This document shows, piece by piece, positions 8,828 through 17,466 of a stretch of DNA of 64,000 bases. Each line of letters begins with the position of its first letter. The first letter of the stretch is position 1. Below the pieces are notes generated by a model. That model was not told the DNA's origin. It worked only from the letters and a program-made list of their open reading frames with translations, and made no database searches. The stretch is from Bradyrhizobium sp. SRL28 (GTDB taxonomy: Bacteria > Pseudomonadota > Alphaproteobacteria > Rhizobiales > Xanthobacteraceae). Both the position numbers and the translations under genes were made by a program. Location: the NCBI RefSeq assembly GCF_018596315.1, contig NZ_JAHEAG010000002.1:186001-250000 (forward strand), read 5' to 3'.

Positions 8828-9556
8828 CTATGCGCTTTCCCGCTCGGAGGGATCGCCATTGATGCGCCGCATGACATCCAACTTGATTGCGGCGATCTCG
8901 GCGTCTCCGCGCTCGCCGCGCCGTGTGCGGATAGGTAGCTCGGCGACAATCCGGGCCGGGCGCGGCGACAGCAGGAACAGGCGGTCGCCGAGGCGAACCG
9001 CGTCGTCCACGTCATGGGTAACCAGCAGCGTTATCATGGAACGGTTGTCCATCAACACGGCAATCTGATCGCGCATACGGGCGGCGAGGGCGGCATCGAG
9101 CGAGGCCAGCGGTTCGTCGAGAATGAGGAACGCCGGCTCGACGGCGAACGCGCGGGCGAGCGCAACGCGCCGGGCCAGACCTAGCGATAGTTCGCCGGGA
9201 AAGTGGTTGCGATGCGCGTTCAACTCCAGAATCTCGAACAGTGCTGAAAGCTTCGCTTCATCGGCCAAGGGCGCGACAAGTCGTACATTTTCTTCGACCG
9301 ATCGCCAGGGCAGCAGCCGTGGCTCCTGGAACACGAAGCCGATACGCGCGCCGGCGGGACGCGAGACGCGCCCTTGAAAGTCGGGGTCGAGGCCGGCGAG
9401 AATCCTGAGCATCGTACTCTTGCCGCAGCCGGATGGACCGACGAAGACGCCGACCTCTCCGGCATCAAGCGCAAAGGAGACGCCATCGATCACGTCGTGC
9501 TGTTCGCCCGCCGCATTCTTGAACGTCTTGCTGGCGATATCGACCTCAAGCCGCAC
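8828..9556 (-). CDS. ABC transporter ATPase, nitrate/sulfonate/taurine (SsuB) type
   Basis: Cytoplasmic ATPase of 242 aa if started at GTG 9556, which overlaps the end of the permease gene by 11 bases; the frame is open to a TTG at 9610. It has Walker A GPSGCGKST, the Q-loop VFQEPRLLPW, a diverged signature SLGLARRVALARA and Walker B FLILDEPLASLD. This is the third gene of a binding protein-permease-ATPase operon read leftwards from 11259. The imported compound is unknown; the setting suggests a link to quinoprotein metabolism. Confidence 0.87.
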   Translation of the reverse strand: MRLEVDIASKTFKNAAGEQHDVIDGVSFALDAGEVGVFVGPSGCGKSTMLRILAGLDPDFQGRVSRPAGARIGFVFQEPRLLPWRSVEENVRLVAPLADEAKLSALFEILELNAHRNHFPGELSLGLARRVALARAFAVEPAFLILDEPLASLDAALAARMRDQIAVLMDNRSMITLLVTHDVDDAVRLGDRLFLLSPRPARIVAELPIRTRRGERGDAEIAAIKLDVMRRINGDPSERESA

Positions 9557-10283
9557 GGGGACGCCACCGGGATAGCCGGGCCTCAAATGGCTGCACCAAC
9601 AAGGTTTCAATGAGGAGCACGACCGCCGCGAAGCTCAGTGAATAGGCCAGCAATAGCGGAATGTCGAACAGTTGGAACGCCACGCCAATTTCGAAACCAA
9701 CACCGTTCGGACGTCCGAGTAATTCCGCAACAAGGACGATCTTCCAGACCAGGGAAAGCCCTGATCGCGCGGCGGCTGCGATATAGGGCGACAGTTGCGG
9801 CAAAATGACGTGCCGGAACTTCTTCCAGCGCGGCAGCGCAAATACTGTCGCCATTTCGTCGAGCGTCGCGTCGAGGGCGCGCGCGCCCTCGCGCAGCGTC
9901 ACGACAGCGGTCGGGAGCTTGTTGATGGCGATTGCCGCAATAGCAGCGACTTCAGTCAATCCAGCCCAGATGTAGGCGAGCACGATAACCACGAGCGCCG
10001 GCAAATTGAGCAGCAGGATCAGCCAGGGGTCGCCCAGCCGATCGGCAAGCCGTACGCGGCCCATCAGGTATCCGATGGCGGCGCCCAGCGTCATCGCCAG
10101 CGTGAAGGCGAGCGCAACGCGCGCCAATGTCACGCCGAGATGGAAGAATAAGTCACCGGACCGCGCTTCCGCAATCATGGCCGTGAGCACGGTGGGGGGA
10201 GGTGGCAGCTTCGCGTCTCCGGCAAATAGCGAGGCGATCCACCAGGTTGCGAGCAGCACGGCGAATGACAGCAGGCGCGGCAC
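9546..10283 (-). CDS. ABC transporter permease, SsuC/TauC type
   Basis: 245 aa from a GTG at 10283, which lies directly after the TGA of the binding-protein gene and has a GGGAGA site upstream. It shows about six hydrophobic segments and the BPD transport loop (EMATVFALPRWKKFRHVILPQ) containing the EAA-like element that contacts the ATPase. The frame extends further upstream without a plausible signal. It pairs with the ATPase at 8828 and the binding protein at 10285. Confidence 0.86.
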   Translation of the reverse strand: MPRLLSFAVLLATWWIASLFAGDAKLPPPPTVLTAMIAEARSGDLFFHLGVTLARVALAFTLAMTLGAAIGYLMGRVRLADRLGDPWLILLLNLPALVVIVLAYIWAGLTEVAAIAAIAINKLPTAVVTLREGARALDATLDEMATVFALPRWKKFRHVILPQLSPYIAAAARSGLSLVWKIVLVAELLGRPNGVGFEIGVAFQLFDIPLLLAYSLSFAAVVLLIETLLVQPFEARLSRWRPRAA

Positions 10284-10284
10284 C

Positions 10285-11259
10285 TCAGTCTCCCGGGATC
10301 GCGTGATAGAATGTTCCGGAATCGAGTTCACGCGCCGGTCCGACAAGTTCGCGGCCGCCGATGTCAGCCAGCACGCGGTAGAGAATGCGTGCGTCGGCTT
10401 CTTCGTCCACGACCGGGCGACGCGGAATTCCCTCCCGATAGCGATCACGATAGGCGCGCAACGTTGCGGCATCGGGAGCGCCGGTCAATGGCGCAATTTT
10501 CTCCCACTCCGCATCCGAGGTCGATAGGATCTCTTTCGCCGCGCGGGTCATGGCGATGAAGCGGGCAATTTTGTCCTGGTTTGCGTTCGCCCATTTCTCG
10601 TCGAAGACGTAGCCGATCATCGCGGTGCGGCCTTTGGCGCCGAGTTTTGGCAGCAGGTCCTCAATGCCGGCGATGCGGCGAAAACCCTTCGCTTCCAGTC
10701 CGGCGCAGAAATTCCAATAGTTCAAGGTCGCATCCATTTCCCCGCTGAGCGTCTTCGCAGCCAGCAGCGGTGGCGCGCCGTAAGCGATCGTCGCGTCCGA
10801 CTTCAGGTCGATGCCGTCCTGCTTCAACCACGCCAGCAGCAGCAGCCAGCTCTTGTCGATCGGGCCACCCGCGACGGCGAGCTTGCGGCCCTTGAGATCG
10901 GCCAAGCTCTGGATCGGCGATGAGGCAGGCACCATCACGGCGCCGAGCGCGCTCGAATAAGGATAGAATGTCAGCTTGGCGCCAAGTCCGCGTTCGCGCG
11001 ACACCCAAAGCCAGTCGGTGACCACAATGTCCGCATTCCCGGCGCGAAGCGCGATCTTGCCCGCCTCGGGGCTCGCTAGTTCGAGAACCCGGACCGAAAG
11101 GTTGGCCTTCTTGTCGAGGCCGTGGGCGCGGATCACTGCGAGTTCCCAGGCAAATGTTCCGGTCTTCTGCACCGCAACGCGTAAAGCCTCGGCGCTGCAG
11201 CACGTGCCGAGCGAGACTGAAACAATCGTAGCAAGCAGCATGCGAACAAAATGCTTCAT
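10285..11259 (-). CDS. ABC substrate-binding protein, NitT/TauT type
   Basis: 324 aa with a signal peptide (about residues 1-23). It begins LRVAVQKTGTFAWELAVIRAHGLD, the usual opening of SsuA/TauA-like solute receptors, and has DLKGRKLAVAGG and a two-lobe fold. First gene of a three-gene importer. It is divergent from the exported protein at 11345, with a promoter region of about 85 bases. Members of this type in PQQ dehydrogenase clusters are known only by association; the ligand is not known. Confidence 0.85.
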   Translation of the reverse strand: MKHFVRMLLATIVSVSLGTCCSAEALRVAVQKTGTFAWELAVIRAHGLDKKANLSVRVLELASPEAGKIALRAGNADIVVTDWLWVSRERGLGAKLTFYPYSSALGAVMVPASSPIQSLADLKGRKLAVAGGPIDKSWLLLLAWLKQDGIDLKSDATIAYGAPPLLAAKTLSGEMDATLNYWNFCAGLEAKGFRRIAGIEDLLPKLGAKGRTAMIGYVFDEKWANANQDKIARFIAMTRAAKEILSTSDAEWEKIAPLTGAPDAATLRAYRDRYREGIPRRPVVDEEADARILYRVLADIGGRELVGPARELDSGTFYHAIPGD

Positions 11260-11344
11260 GGTGCCTTGAACCGCTTCCTCGAACGTCTGCTTTTCAACGG
11301 ATCAGTCATAGCATAGCTTGCACGTTAGCAGCTGGAGGAAGACG

Positions 11345-11704
11345 ATGATGCTTGCCCGATCGGTACGACGTATTGTCGCCGTATTGACGATACTGCCGAC
11401 CGTGGCAGTAATCGCGCACGCCCAGGATATCAACGATTACCCGACGTCTGCGCGGGTCGAATACGTCTTCGGCTGCCTGAAAGCGAATGGTGAGACGCGG
11501 CAGGCGATCGAACAATGCTCCTGTTCGATCGACGTTGTGGCTTCGCTCCTGCCTTATCAACGCTATATCACGGCCGAAACTGTGCTCAGCATGTCGCAGG
11601 TCCGGGGCGATATGGGGAGCCCGTTCCGCACCTCAGAGCAGGCGGCAAGCGCGCTCAACGATCTCAGGCGCGCGCAGGCGGAAGCGGAAGTGCGCTGTTT
11701 TTGA
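11345..11704 (+). CDS. Small exported Cys-containing protein of the PQQ cluster
   Basis: 119 aa from ATG 11345, six bases after a strong GGAGG. A signal peptide ends at about residue 26 (HAQ). The mature part carries GCLKANGE, then EQCSCSID, and a terminal CF, giving four cysteines that could form two disulfides or bind a metal in the periplasm. It lies between the ABC importer and the SoxYZ-like gene and reads toward the latter. I recognise it as a hypothetical protein type found in such clusters, without known function. Confidence 0.65.
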   Translation: MMLARSVRRIVAVLTILPTVAVIAHAQDINDYPTSARVEYVFGCLKANGETRQAIEQCSCSIDVVASLLPYQRYITAETVLSMSQVRGDMGSPFRTSEQAASALNDLRRAQAEAEVRCF

Positions 11705-11722
11705 ACGGCATACACCGCCTGA

Positions 11723-12538
11723 TCACATCCCGGAATCGTCGATCTTCCATTCGCGCTGGAAGACGTGTCCCTCGGTATCCTTGGCCTCGGCGCGGAAATT
11801 TTTCGCGCCATTCGACACGTAGGTGAACCTGATATTGGGATCTTCCGAGATTGAAATGCCGCCTTCCATCGTCAGCACCAGGCTGTCGTCCTGCCAAAGC
11901 CGCAGTTCATTGACGAAGAATGCCGGGACATACAGGTGCGTGACCTGGTTCATCTGCAGGCCGGAATTGTTGGGATGCCCGATCATGATCTGGGCCTCGC
12001 GTGCGCCGCTGGCGGGGCCTTCACCGGCTTTTGCGAACTGCCGGTAGCGCATCTGGCCGAGCCTGCCTTTGGCTTCGTCGGCGTTCTTGGCGGCAGGCGC
12101 CGAACAGCCGCCGGACGCCTTCACATAAGTCTTGACCATGTAAAGTTTGCCGTCGCTGAGTTCGGCCACCGCATGAACATCGGTGTAATTGTTGACGCGG
12201 ACGCGGGTGGATATCTCAGACACTTTGGCGTCCGGCCCAAGCTGGAATTTTGCCGCCATCGGCGCGGGGTTCTGGTCGATGACCAGCGTAATGCTCCGCA
12301 CTTGCCTGATGTCACCGGGCGACAGCTTCGTTCGCAAGGTCACCGGCACGATGGCGGCATCCTCGGCGCGGGTCGGCATTTCGATGGCGATCACGTCGCT
12401 GCCATCGCTCATCGGGCGATTGTTGAAGATGTCCTGGACCAGGCCGGGCCAGGGGTCTGGCGTTGCGGCATGCGTTAGCGGTGCGCCGAACAGCAGCAAG
12501 CCAGCGACGCCAAGCAGGTGGAAAAGAGATCCGCGCAT
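11723..12538 (-). CDS. Quinoprotein dehydrogenase-associated SoxYZ-like carrier
   Basis: 271 aa exported fusion resembling thiosulfate-oxidation carrier SoxY (N-terminal) joined to SoxZ (C-terminal). A signal peptide covers residues 1-24. The SoxY part ends in the GGCS motif with Cys145, equivalent to the swinging-arm cysteine that carries the substrate in SoxYZ; in SoxY that cysteine sits at the extreme C-terminus (GGCGG), here it is internal because SoxZ is fused. No other sox genes are present. Haft's 'quinoprotein relay' families describe this type beside PQQ dehydrogenases. It shares strand and neighbourhood with the metallohydrolase at 12593. Confidence 0.85.
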   Translation of the reverse strand: MRGSLFHLLGVAGLLLFGAPLTHAATPDPWPGLVQDIFNNRPMSDGSDVIAIEMPTRAEDAAIVPVTLRTKLSPGDIRQVRSITLVIDQNPAPMAAKFQLGPDAKVSEISTRVRVNNYTDVHAVAELSDGKLYMVKTYVKASGGCSAPAAKNADEAKGRLGQMRYRQFAKAGEGPASGAREAQIMIGHPNNSGLQMNQVTHLYVPAFFVNELRLWQDDSLVLTMEGGISISEDPNIRFTYVSNGAKNFRAEAKDTEGHVFQREWKIDDSGM

Positions 12539-12592
12539 GCACCACCTTCATTGGGATGGAAGCAACGCACGCAATATAGGGCAACGCGCGCG

Positions 12593-13516
12593 CTATTCCC
12601 ATTCAATTTCCGAAAATGCTGCGGTTGCGTTGCGGGTGTTGAAGTCGTCGAACAATTCCCATCGGGATCGCTCGGAGCCCGCTGCCGTGCCAGCCGCCGC
12701 GATCGGCTTGCCGCTTGTGACGAGCCCGCGTACGTCTGAGGCCAGCGTTTCGAGATAGCGGCGCTCGTCGGCGAGCGCGCTCGGCCATCCGCTCACAGGG
12801 CCGTGACCGGGAACCACGCGTTGCGCGGGCAGGGCGCCGAGCTCGCCGAGTGCACCCAGCCAGCCGCGGATGCTGCCGTCCAGCACGGGCGTGTGGGCCA
12901 GAAACACCAGGTCACCCGCAAATAGGGTTCCGGTTTTTTCATCAAGCACCGTGAGATCGCAATCGCTATGCGCGGCGGGCCACGCCCGCAACACGAGCTT
13001 TCGTGCGCCGAGATCCAGGTTGAGCGTGCCGCTGACGAGCAGCGTTGGTGACACGATGCGGATCTCGTCGATCAACTGGTCGCCCATGGTACGGCGAAAT
13101 GCATCGAGATAGAATTGTCCGCGCGCGGCTAGCGCGCGTGGCAGGTTCGCGTGGCCGACAAAGGTCGTTCCGTCCTGCACGAAGGCGCCATTGCCGAAAA
13201 CGTGATCGGGATGGCCGTGCGTATTGATGACGTACCGGATCGGTTTGCCGGTCCGGGCACGAATGGCCGCCATCAATTGTCGTCCCTCGCGCAGGCTGCC
13301 GCCCGTATCGATCACGGCGACGGCCTCTTCGCCAACGATGAAACCGACATTGGCAATCGCGCCGTCATTCTCTCGCGTCATCTGCGCGGTTTGGCCGTTG
13401 TGCACGAATACGCCATCCGCAATGGAATTGACGGGCAACTCCCGCTGTTGCGCGAACGAAGCTGTCACTGTCGCGAGCATCGCGAGCGCGGCAAGGATCA
13501 ATGCGGGATGGGCCAT
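12593..13516 (-). CDS. Quinoprotein relay system zinc metallohydrolase (MBL fold)
   Basis: 307 aa from ATG 13516; an alternative ATG lies at 13567. A signal peptide ends near residue 23 (FAQ). The metallo-beta-lactamase signature THGHPDH is at residues 99-105 (H100, H102, D104, H105), with later metal ligands in AAHSDCD and PGHGPV. These residues fit a binuclear zinc hydrolase like glyoxalase II or SoxH. It is just upstream of the SoxYZ-like carrier on the same strand (54-base gap), suggesting that it hydrolyses something held on the carrier cysteine; this is inference. Confidence 0.87.
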   Translation of the reverse strand: MAHPALILAALAMLATVTASFAQQRELPVNSIADGVFVHNGQTAQMTRENDGAIANVGFIVGEEAVAVIDTGGSLREGRQLMAAIRARTGKPIRYVINTHGHPDHVFGNGAFVQDGTTFVGHANLPRALAARGQFYLDAFRRTMGDQLIDEIRIVSPTLLVSGTLNLDLGARKLVLRAWPAAHSDCDLTVLDEKTGTLFAGDLVFLAHTPVLDGSIRGWLGALGELGALPAQRVVPGHGPVSGWPSALADERRYLETLASDVRGLVTSGKPIAAAGTAAGSERSRWELFDDFNTRNATAAFSEIEWE

Positions 13517-13740
13517 ATTTCGGCCTCTGTCGCACCACGAAGCACTATCGGCAAGTCCATGTTTCATCGCGCCTACGTTTGCGTCGCAGCACAGGCGACG
13601 AGACCCTATGGGGATTATTCCTGTTGCAGGCTCCAATTGACAAGCTTAGCATTTTGCTTGTCGGAACTTCGTTCGTCGGGGTTGCCGATACTTTTCTCGA
13701 AGTTGGCAACCATGGTGGGCCGGAAGTGCAGCAGCTTTTG

Positions 13741-14625
13741 ATGACATATGCCGGCCAGAAGCGCTGGCTGACGATTTCGATACTCACGATCCTCGCCATG
13801 CTTGTCGGGCGCGATGTCGCGCACGCGCAGATCAAGGAGGGCGGCGATCTGTCGATCGAGCTCGTCGATCCAAAGGTGCTGCGCGTCTGCGCCGATCCGC
13901 ATAACCTGCCGTTCTCCAACGACAAGGGCGAGGGATTCGAGAACAAGCTCGCCGAACTGTTCGCCGAGAAGCTGCACAAGAAGCTGGACTACATGTACTT
14001 CCCACAGGCGACCGGCTTCGTCCGGATGACGCTGGGTGCCCATCGTTGCGACGTCATCATGGGCTTCCCGCAAGGCGACGATCTGGTTCAAGGCACCAAT
14101 CCCTATTACCGCACCGCCTATGCGCTGGTTGCCAAGCGAGGCAGCGGCCTCGACGAAGTGACGACGCTGGAAGACGAGCGTCTGAAGGGGAAGCATATCG
14201 GCATCGTGGCCGGTACACCGCCCGCTACGAATATGGCGGTCAACGGCCTGATGGCGAATGCCAAGCCGTATCAGCTGATGGTCGATACACGCCTGGACTC
14301 GTCAGCGGAAGCCATGATTGCCGACCTGACATCGGGCAAGATCGACGCTGGCATTCTCTGGGGGCCGATGGCTGGCTTCTATGCGAAGAAGGCGAACCCG
14401 CCGCTCCATGTCACGCCCCTCGTGAAGGAAAAGACCGGGCCGCGATTGGCGTTTCGTATCGGCATGGGCGTGCGCGGGGCCGACCAGAACTGGAAGCGGC
14501 AGCTCAACCGTCTGATCCAGGAGAACCAGCCCGCCATCAACAAGATACTGCTGGATTACGGCGTGCCCTTGCTGGACGAGAACGACCGGCCGATCGGCGC
14601 GGAGACGGCAACGAAAGCCCCATGA
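13741..14625 (+). CDS. xoxJ: XoxJ-like periplasmic binding protein, quinoprotein-associated
   Basis: 294 aa from ATG 13741, with a signal peptide ending about residue 30 (AHA|QIK). The mature protein has the type-3 solute-binding fold: LRVCADPHNLPFSN, RCDVIMGFPQGDD, DLTSGKIDAGILWGP. This matches the quinoprotein dehydrogenase-associated binding proteins (MxaJ/XoxJ), which are thought to help activate or mature the methanol dehydrogenase rather than transport a solute. It is followed by the CxxxCW gene with an ATGA overlap. Unlike in many methylotrophs it is not adjacent to xoxF (12 kb away). Confidence 0.82.
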   Translation: MTYAGQKRWLTISILTILAMLVGRDVAHAQIKEGGDLSIELVDPKVLRVCADPHNLPFSNDKGEGFENKLAELFAEKLHKKLDYMYFPQATGFVRMTLGAHRCDVIMGFPQGDDLVQGTNPYYRTAYALVAKRGSGLDEVTTLEDERLKGKHIGIVAGTPPATNMAVNGLMANAKPYQLMVDTRLDSSAEAMIADLTSGKIDAGILWGPMAGFYAKKANPPLHVTPLVKEKTGPRLAFRIGMGVRGADQNWKRQLNRLIQENQPAINKILLDYGVPLLDENDRPIGAETATKAP

Positions 14626-15188
14626 AGGAAACGCTCGCAGGCCTGATCCTTGCGGCATTCACATTCATTGTCTCGACATCAGCGCAGGACAAGCCTCCCG
14701 AGCCCGACGGGTATCGCATGGAGGATTACCGTGCGCCGGTACCCGCGACCCTCGCCGGCGTGCGTGTTCTGACGACCGCCGAGGCCGGCGCGATCTGGCG
14801 AGCAAAGACGGGTGTATTCATCGACGTAATGCCCCGCGCGCCGAAGCCGCCAAATCTTCCCCAAGGCACGGTCTGGCGCGATCAGCCGCGGCTCAACATT
14901 CCCGGCAGCGTGTGGCTGCCGGACACCGGCTACGGAAAGCTGGCGGCGGCGACGGAAGATTACCTGCAGCGAGGGCTCATCCGCGCGACGGCGGGCAATA
15001 CTACCGCGTTGGTGGTGGTTTACTGTCAGGCCGATTGCTGGATGTCCTGGAACGCGGCAAGGCGAATCCTGGCATACGGCTATTCCAATGTAGCGTGGTA
15101 TCCCGAAGGAACCGATGGCTGGGAACGGGCCGGCCTGGATCTCGCTGAGTCGCAACCGGAAGCGCGGACGGGTGAATCGCCGCGCTAG
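14622..15188 (+). CDS. PQQ-catabolism-associated CxxxCW rhodanese-like protein
   Basis: 188 aa, overlapping the XoxJ-like gene by ATGA. A signal peptide ends near residue 21. The body has a rhodanese-like layout (GVFIDVMPR, then VVVYCQADCWMSWNAARRIL), with C135 at the active-site cysteine position and C139-W140 completing a C-x3-C-W motif. This is the named 'CXXCW motif' family of PQQ dehydrogenase clusters. A periplasmic sulfur or thiol transfer role is plausible beside a SoxYZ-like carrier, but no biochemistry is known to me. Confidence 0.84.
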   Translation: MKETLAGLILAAFTFIVSTSAQDKPPEPDGYRMEDYRAPVPATLAGVRVLTTAEAGAIWRAKTGVFIDVMPRAPKPPNLPQGTVWRDQPRLNIPGSVWLPDTGYGKLAAATEDYLQRGLIRATAGNTTALVVVYCQADCWMSWNAARRILAYGYSNVAWYPEGTDGWERAGLDLAESQPEARTGESPR

Positions 15189-15191
15189 GGA

Positions 15192-15803
15192 CTATTCTAT
15201 CTCCTGCTGAATCGTTCGTCCGAGGGCGAACAGGCGCTGGTCGATCGCCGTCGGCACCTCGCAGACGAATTTGATGACGCGCTGCCGGTCCTCGAAGATG
15301 CGTGTCTGCCAAACAAGCTGATTTCCGAGATCGTCGATCTTGGCTTGATCGCGCTGGGACTCACCCTGCAGTGCCTGCAGGGAAAGAGTATCGGCGCGGA
15401 TTTTATCCGCCGCCGCGCGCTGTTTGCGTGTCACGCGCTCCAGCCCGTTCAGAACCTGGGAGCGTTGGGCATTGAGGGAGTCGAACAGGCCGGCAAACAG
15501 CAGTTTCCCGCTCGTGGTCTTGTCGGCTGCACCGTTCAGATATTCCGTAATCGCTTTTTGCGCTTCCTCGAGTGGGGTACGCCTTGCCGCCAGCTTCGCG
15601 ACCAGCGCACTGACCTTGTCGTCTTCTTTCCACTTGCCGGAGATGTCGTCGAGCGGCGGGCCTGCCCACACCGCAGCGAGGGAAATCTCGGGCACCTTGG
15701 CCTGCACGCATGGCCAGTCCGGATAGCGCGGATCGGCGGCGTGGCAGAATCCACCCGTCACCGTAACGGCGAGCAATGCTGCGATCGCGATCCGATGCCT
15801 CAT
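15192..15803 (-). CDS. Exported coiled-coil protein of the PQQ ABC operon (LutG-like position)
   Basis: 203 aa from ATG 15803, overlapping the permease stop by ATGA. Signal peptide about residues 1-22. The mature protein starts with a WPC motif, then GPPLDDISGKWKEDDKVS and a long charged helical part (residues about 95-180) likely to form a coiled coil. It is the last gene of the five-gene operon read from 19633. In position it matches the exported protein after the ABC permease in the lanthanide-uptake lut cluster of Methylorubrum; this is by order and memory, not alignment. Confidence 0.7.
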   Translation of the reverse strand: MRHRIAIAALLAVTVTGGFCHAADPRYPDWPCVQAKVPEISLAAVWAGPPLDDISGKWKEDDKVSALVAKLAARRTPLEEAQKAITEYLNGAADKTTSGKLLFAGLFDSLNAQRSQVLNGLERVTRKQRAAADKIRADTLSLQALQGESQRDQAKIDDLGNQLVWQTRIFEDRQRVIKFVCEVPTAIDQRLFALGRTIQQEIE

Positions 15804-16648
15804 GTCTCGCCTCCAGCCGGTCCGCGGCGGATCAGGCCACGCGATGGATCGTAGGCGTAAATCGCGCCGATCAGGAAGACCGCCGTGCAGCCGCCGACAA
15901 CCGCGAGCGACGTCCAGTTCACTTGCCCATACAGCGCGAAACGTATCAGCTCCACGGCATGGGTGAACGGATTGAACTGACAAACGTAGTAGAGCATCGG
16001 GCTGCTCTCCAGGATACGCCACAGCGGATAGAGCGCTGAGGAAGCGAAGAACATCGGGAAGATGACAAAGTTCATCACGCCCGCAAAATTCTCAAGCTGC
16101 TTGATGCCGGAGGAGATCAGCATCCCCAAGGCGCCGAGCATCAGGCCGGACAGGACCAGCGCGGGCAGAACCGTGAGATAGCCGGTCGGCGGCGGCGCGA
16201 TATCCCAGAACCAGGCGATCAGCAGGAAGGCATACACCTGAAGCAGCGAGACCGCGGTTCCCGCCAGAAGCTTGCAGGACAAGAGAAACCATCGCGGCAG
16301 CGGGCTCACCAGCAACGTCCGCATATTGCCCATCTCGCGGTCATAGACCATGGAGAGCGAAGACTGCATGCCGTTGAAGAGCTGGATCATCGCCATCAGG
16401 CCAGGCGCAATGTAGACCTCGTACAGGATGTAGGTTTCATATGGCGGGATGATGGAAAGGCCGAGCACCTGACGGAAGCCGGCCGCGAAGATGAACAGCC
16501 ATACCAGGGGCCGCACCAGTGCGGAGATGAAGCGTTCGCGCTGATGCAGGAAGCGAAGCGCCTCGCGCCAGACAATGCCGTTCAGGCAGATGAGATATTC
16601 GGCGAGCGAGAAGCCGCTCCGGATCGGCCTCATGGTTGCTGATGTCAT
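15800..16648 (-). CDS. PQQ-associated ABC transporter permease (PedC/LutF-like)
   Basis: 282 aa, ABC-2 type membrane protein starting at ATG 16648 (ATGA overlap with the ATPase). It has six hydrophobic segments and typical words REALRFLHQRERFI, LVRPLVWLFIFAAGF and YDREMGNMRTLLVSPLPRW. This family accompanies PQQ-dependent alcohol dehydrogenases. Together with the ATPase, propeller and binding protein it resembles the Methylorubrum lut system for lanthanide uptake. ABC-2 folds are usually exporters, so the transport direction is not settled by sequence. Confidence 0.82.
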   Translation of the reverse strand: MTSATMRPIRSGFSLAEYLICLNGIVWREALRFLHQRERFISALVRPLVWLFIFAAGFRQVLGLSIIPPYETYILYEVYIAPGLMAMIQLFNGMQSSLSMVYDREMGNMRTLLVSPLPRWFLLSCKLLAGTAVSLLQVYAFLLIAWFWDIAPPPTGYLTVLPALVLSGLMLGALGMLISSGIKQLENFAGVMNFVIFPMFFASSALYPLWRILESSPMLYYVCQFNPFTHAVELIRFALYGQVNWTSLAVVGGCTAVFLIGAIYAYDPSRGLIRRGPAGGET

Positions 16649-17466
16649 GACGTTGGGCCCCCGCTTTGTGCGGTGGAGCCGGTCAGCCGCATGAATGCCG
16701 TGTTGATATCGCTGCCGCCGGCGTCGGCGATGACCCGCGCCACCTTGCCCTGGGCTAGTACCCGGCCCTGATGCAGGACAACCAGATCGTCGTTCGAACC
16801 AATCTCGTCGAACAGATGCGTCGCCCACAACACGCTTATTCCCTGTTCGGTAACGAGCTGGCGGACATGATTGAGGATGTCGGCGCGGGCCTTGACGTCG
16901 AGGCCGACGGTTGCCTCGTCGAGCAGGAGCAGGCGCGGGCGGTGCAGCAGCGCGCGGGCGATTTCCAGGCGCCGCATCTGGCCGCCGGAGAGATCACGCA
17001 CCTTGCTGCCGGCGCGGTCGGCAAGGCCGATGCGTGCCAGCACCTCGCGGCTACGTTCGCGGGCATCGCGCCGGCCGATGCCATGCAAGGCGGCGTGATA
17101 AAGCAGGTTCTGCGTCACCGAGAGGTCGAGATCGAGCGTGCGGGGCTGAAACACGACGCCGAGCAGCCGCAACGCTTCGCCCGGGGCATGCGCGACGTCG
17201 TGGCCGAAAATTCCGATATGCCCGCGCTGGATTCCGAACAGTCGCGTGATCAGCGAAAAGAGTGTGCTCTTGCCGGCGCCGTTCAGGCCCAGCAGCGCCG
17301 TGAAACTTGCCGGTGCGACGGTGAAGCCGATGTCGATCAGCGCCTGTCGGGTGCCATAGGAATGACTGACGCCGTCGATCGACAACGCAGGTATCTCCGC
17401 GGCTTCGGGCCGGGGAGGGACGTCCTGCGCGTTCTGACCGGCGGAAAATGCGTCAGTGGCCGTCAT
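16645..17466 (-). CDS. PQQ-associated ABC transporter ATPase (LutE-like)
   Basis: 273 aa from ATG 17466, overlapping the propeller gene's stop by ATGA. Walker A GLNGAGKST, Q-loop VVFQPRTLDLDL, signature LSGGQMRRLEIARALL and Walker B LLLLDEATVGLD are all present. The frame is open far upstream, but that part is antisense to the propeller gene. It drives the adjacent ABC-2 permease. Likely transcribed as one unit from 19633 to 15192. Confidence 0.88.
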   Translation of the reverse strand: MTATDAFSAGQNAQDVPPRPEAAEIPALSIDGVSHSYGTRQALIDIGFTVAPASFTALLGLNGAGKSTLFSLITRLFGIQRGHIGIFGHDVAHAPGEALRLLGVVFQPRTLDLDLSVTQNLLYHAALHGIGRRDARERSREVLARIGLADRAGSKVRDLSGGQMRRLEIARALLHRPRLLLLDEATVGLDVKARADILNHVRQLVTEQGISVLWATHLFDEIGSNDDLVVLHQGRVLAQGKVARVIADAGGSDINTAFMRLTGSTAQSGGPTS

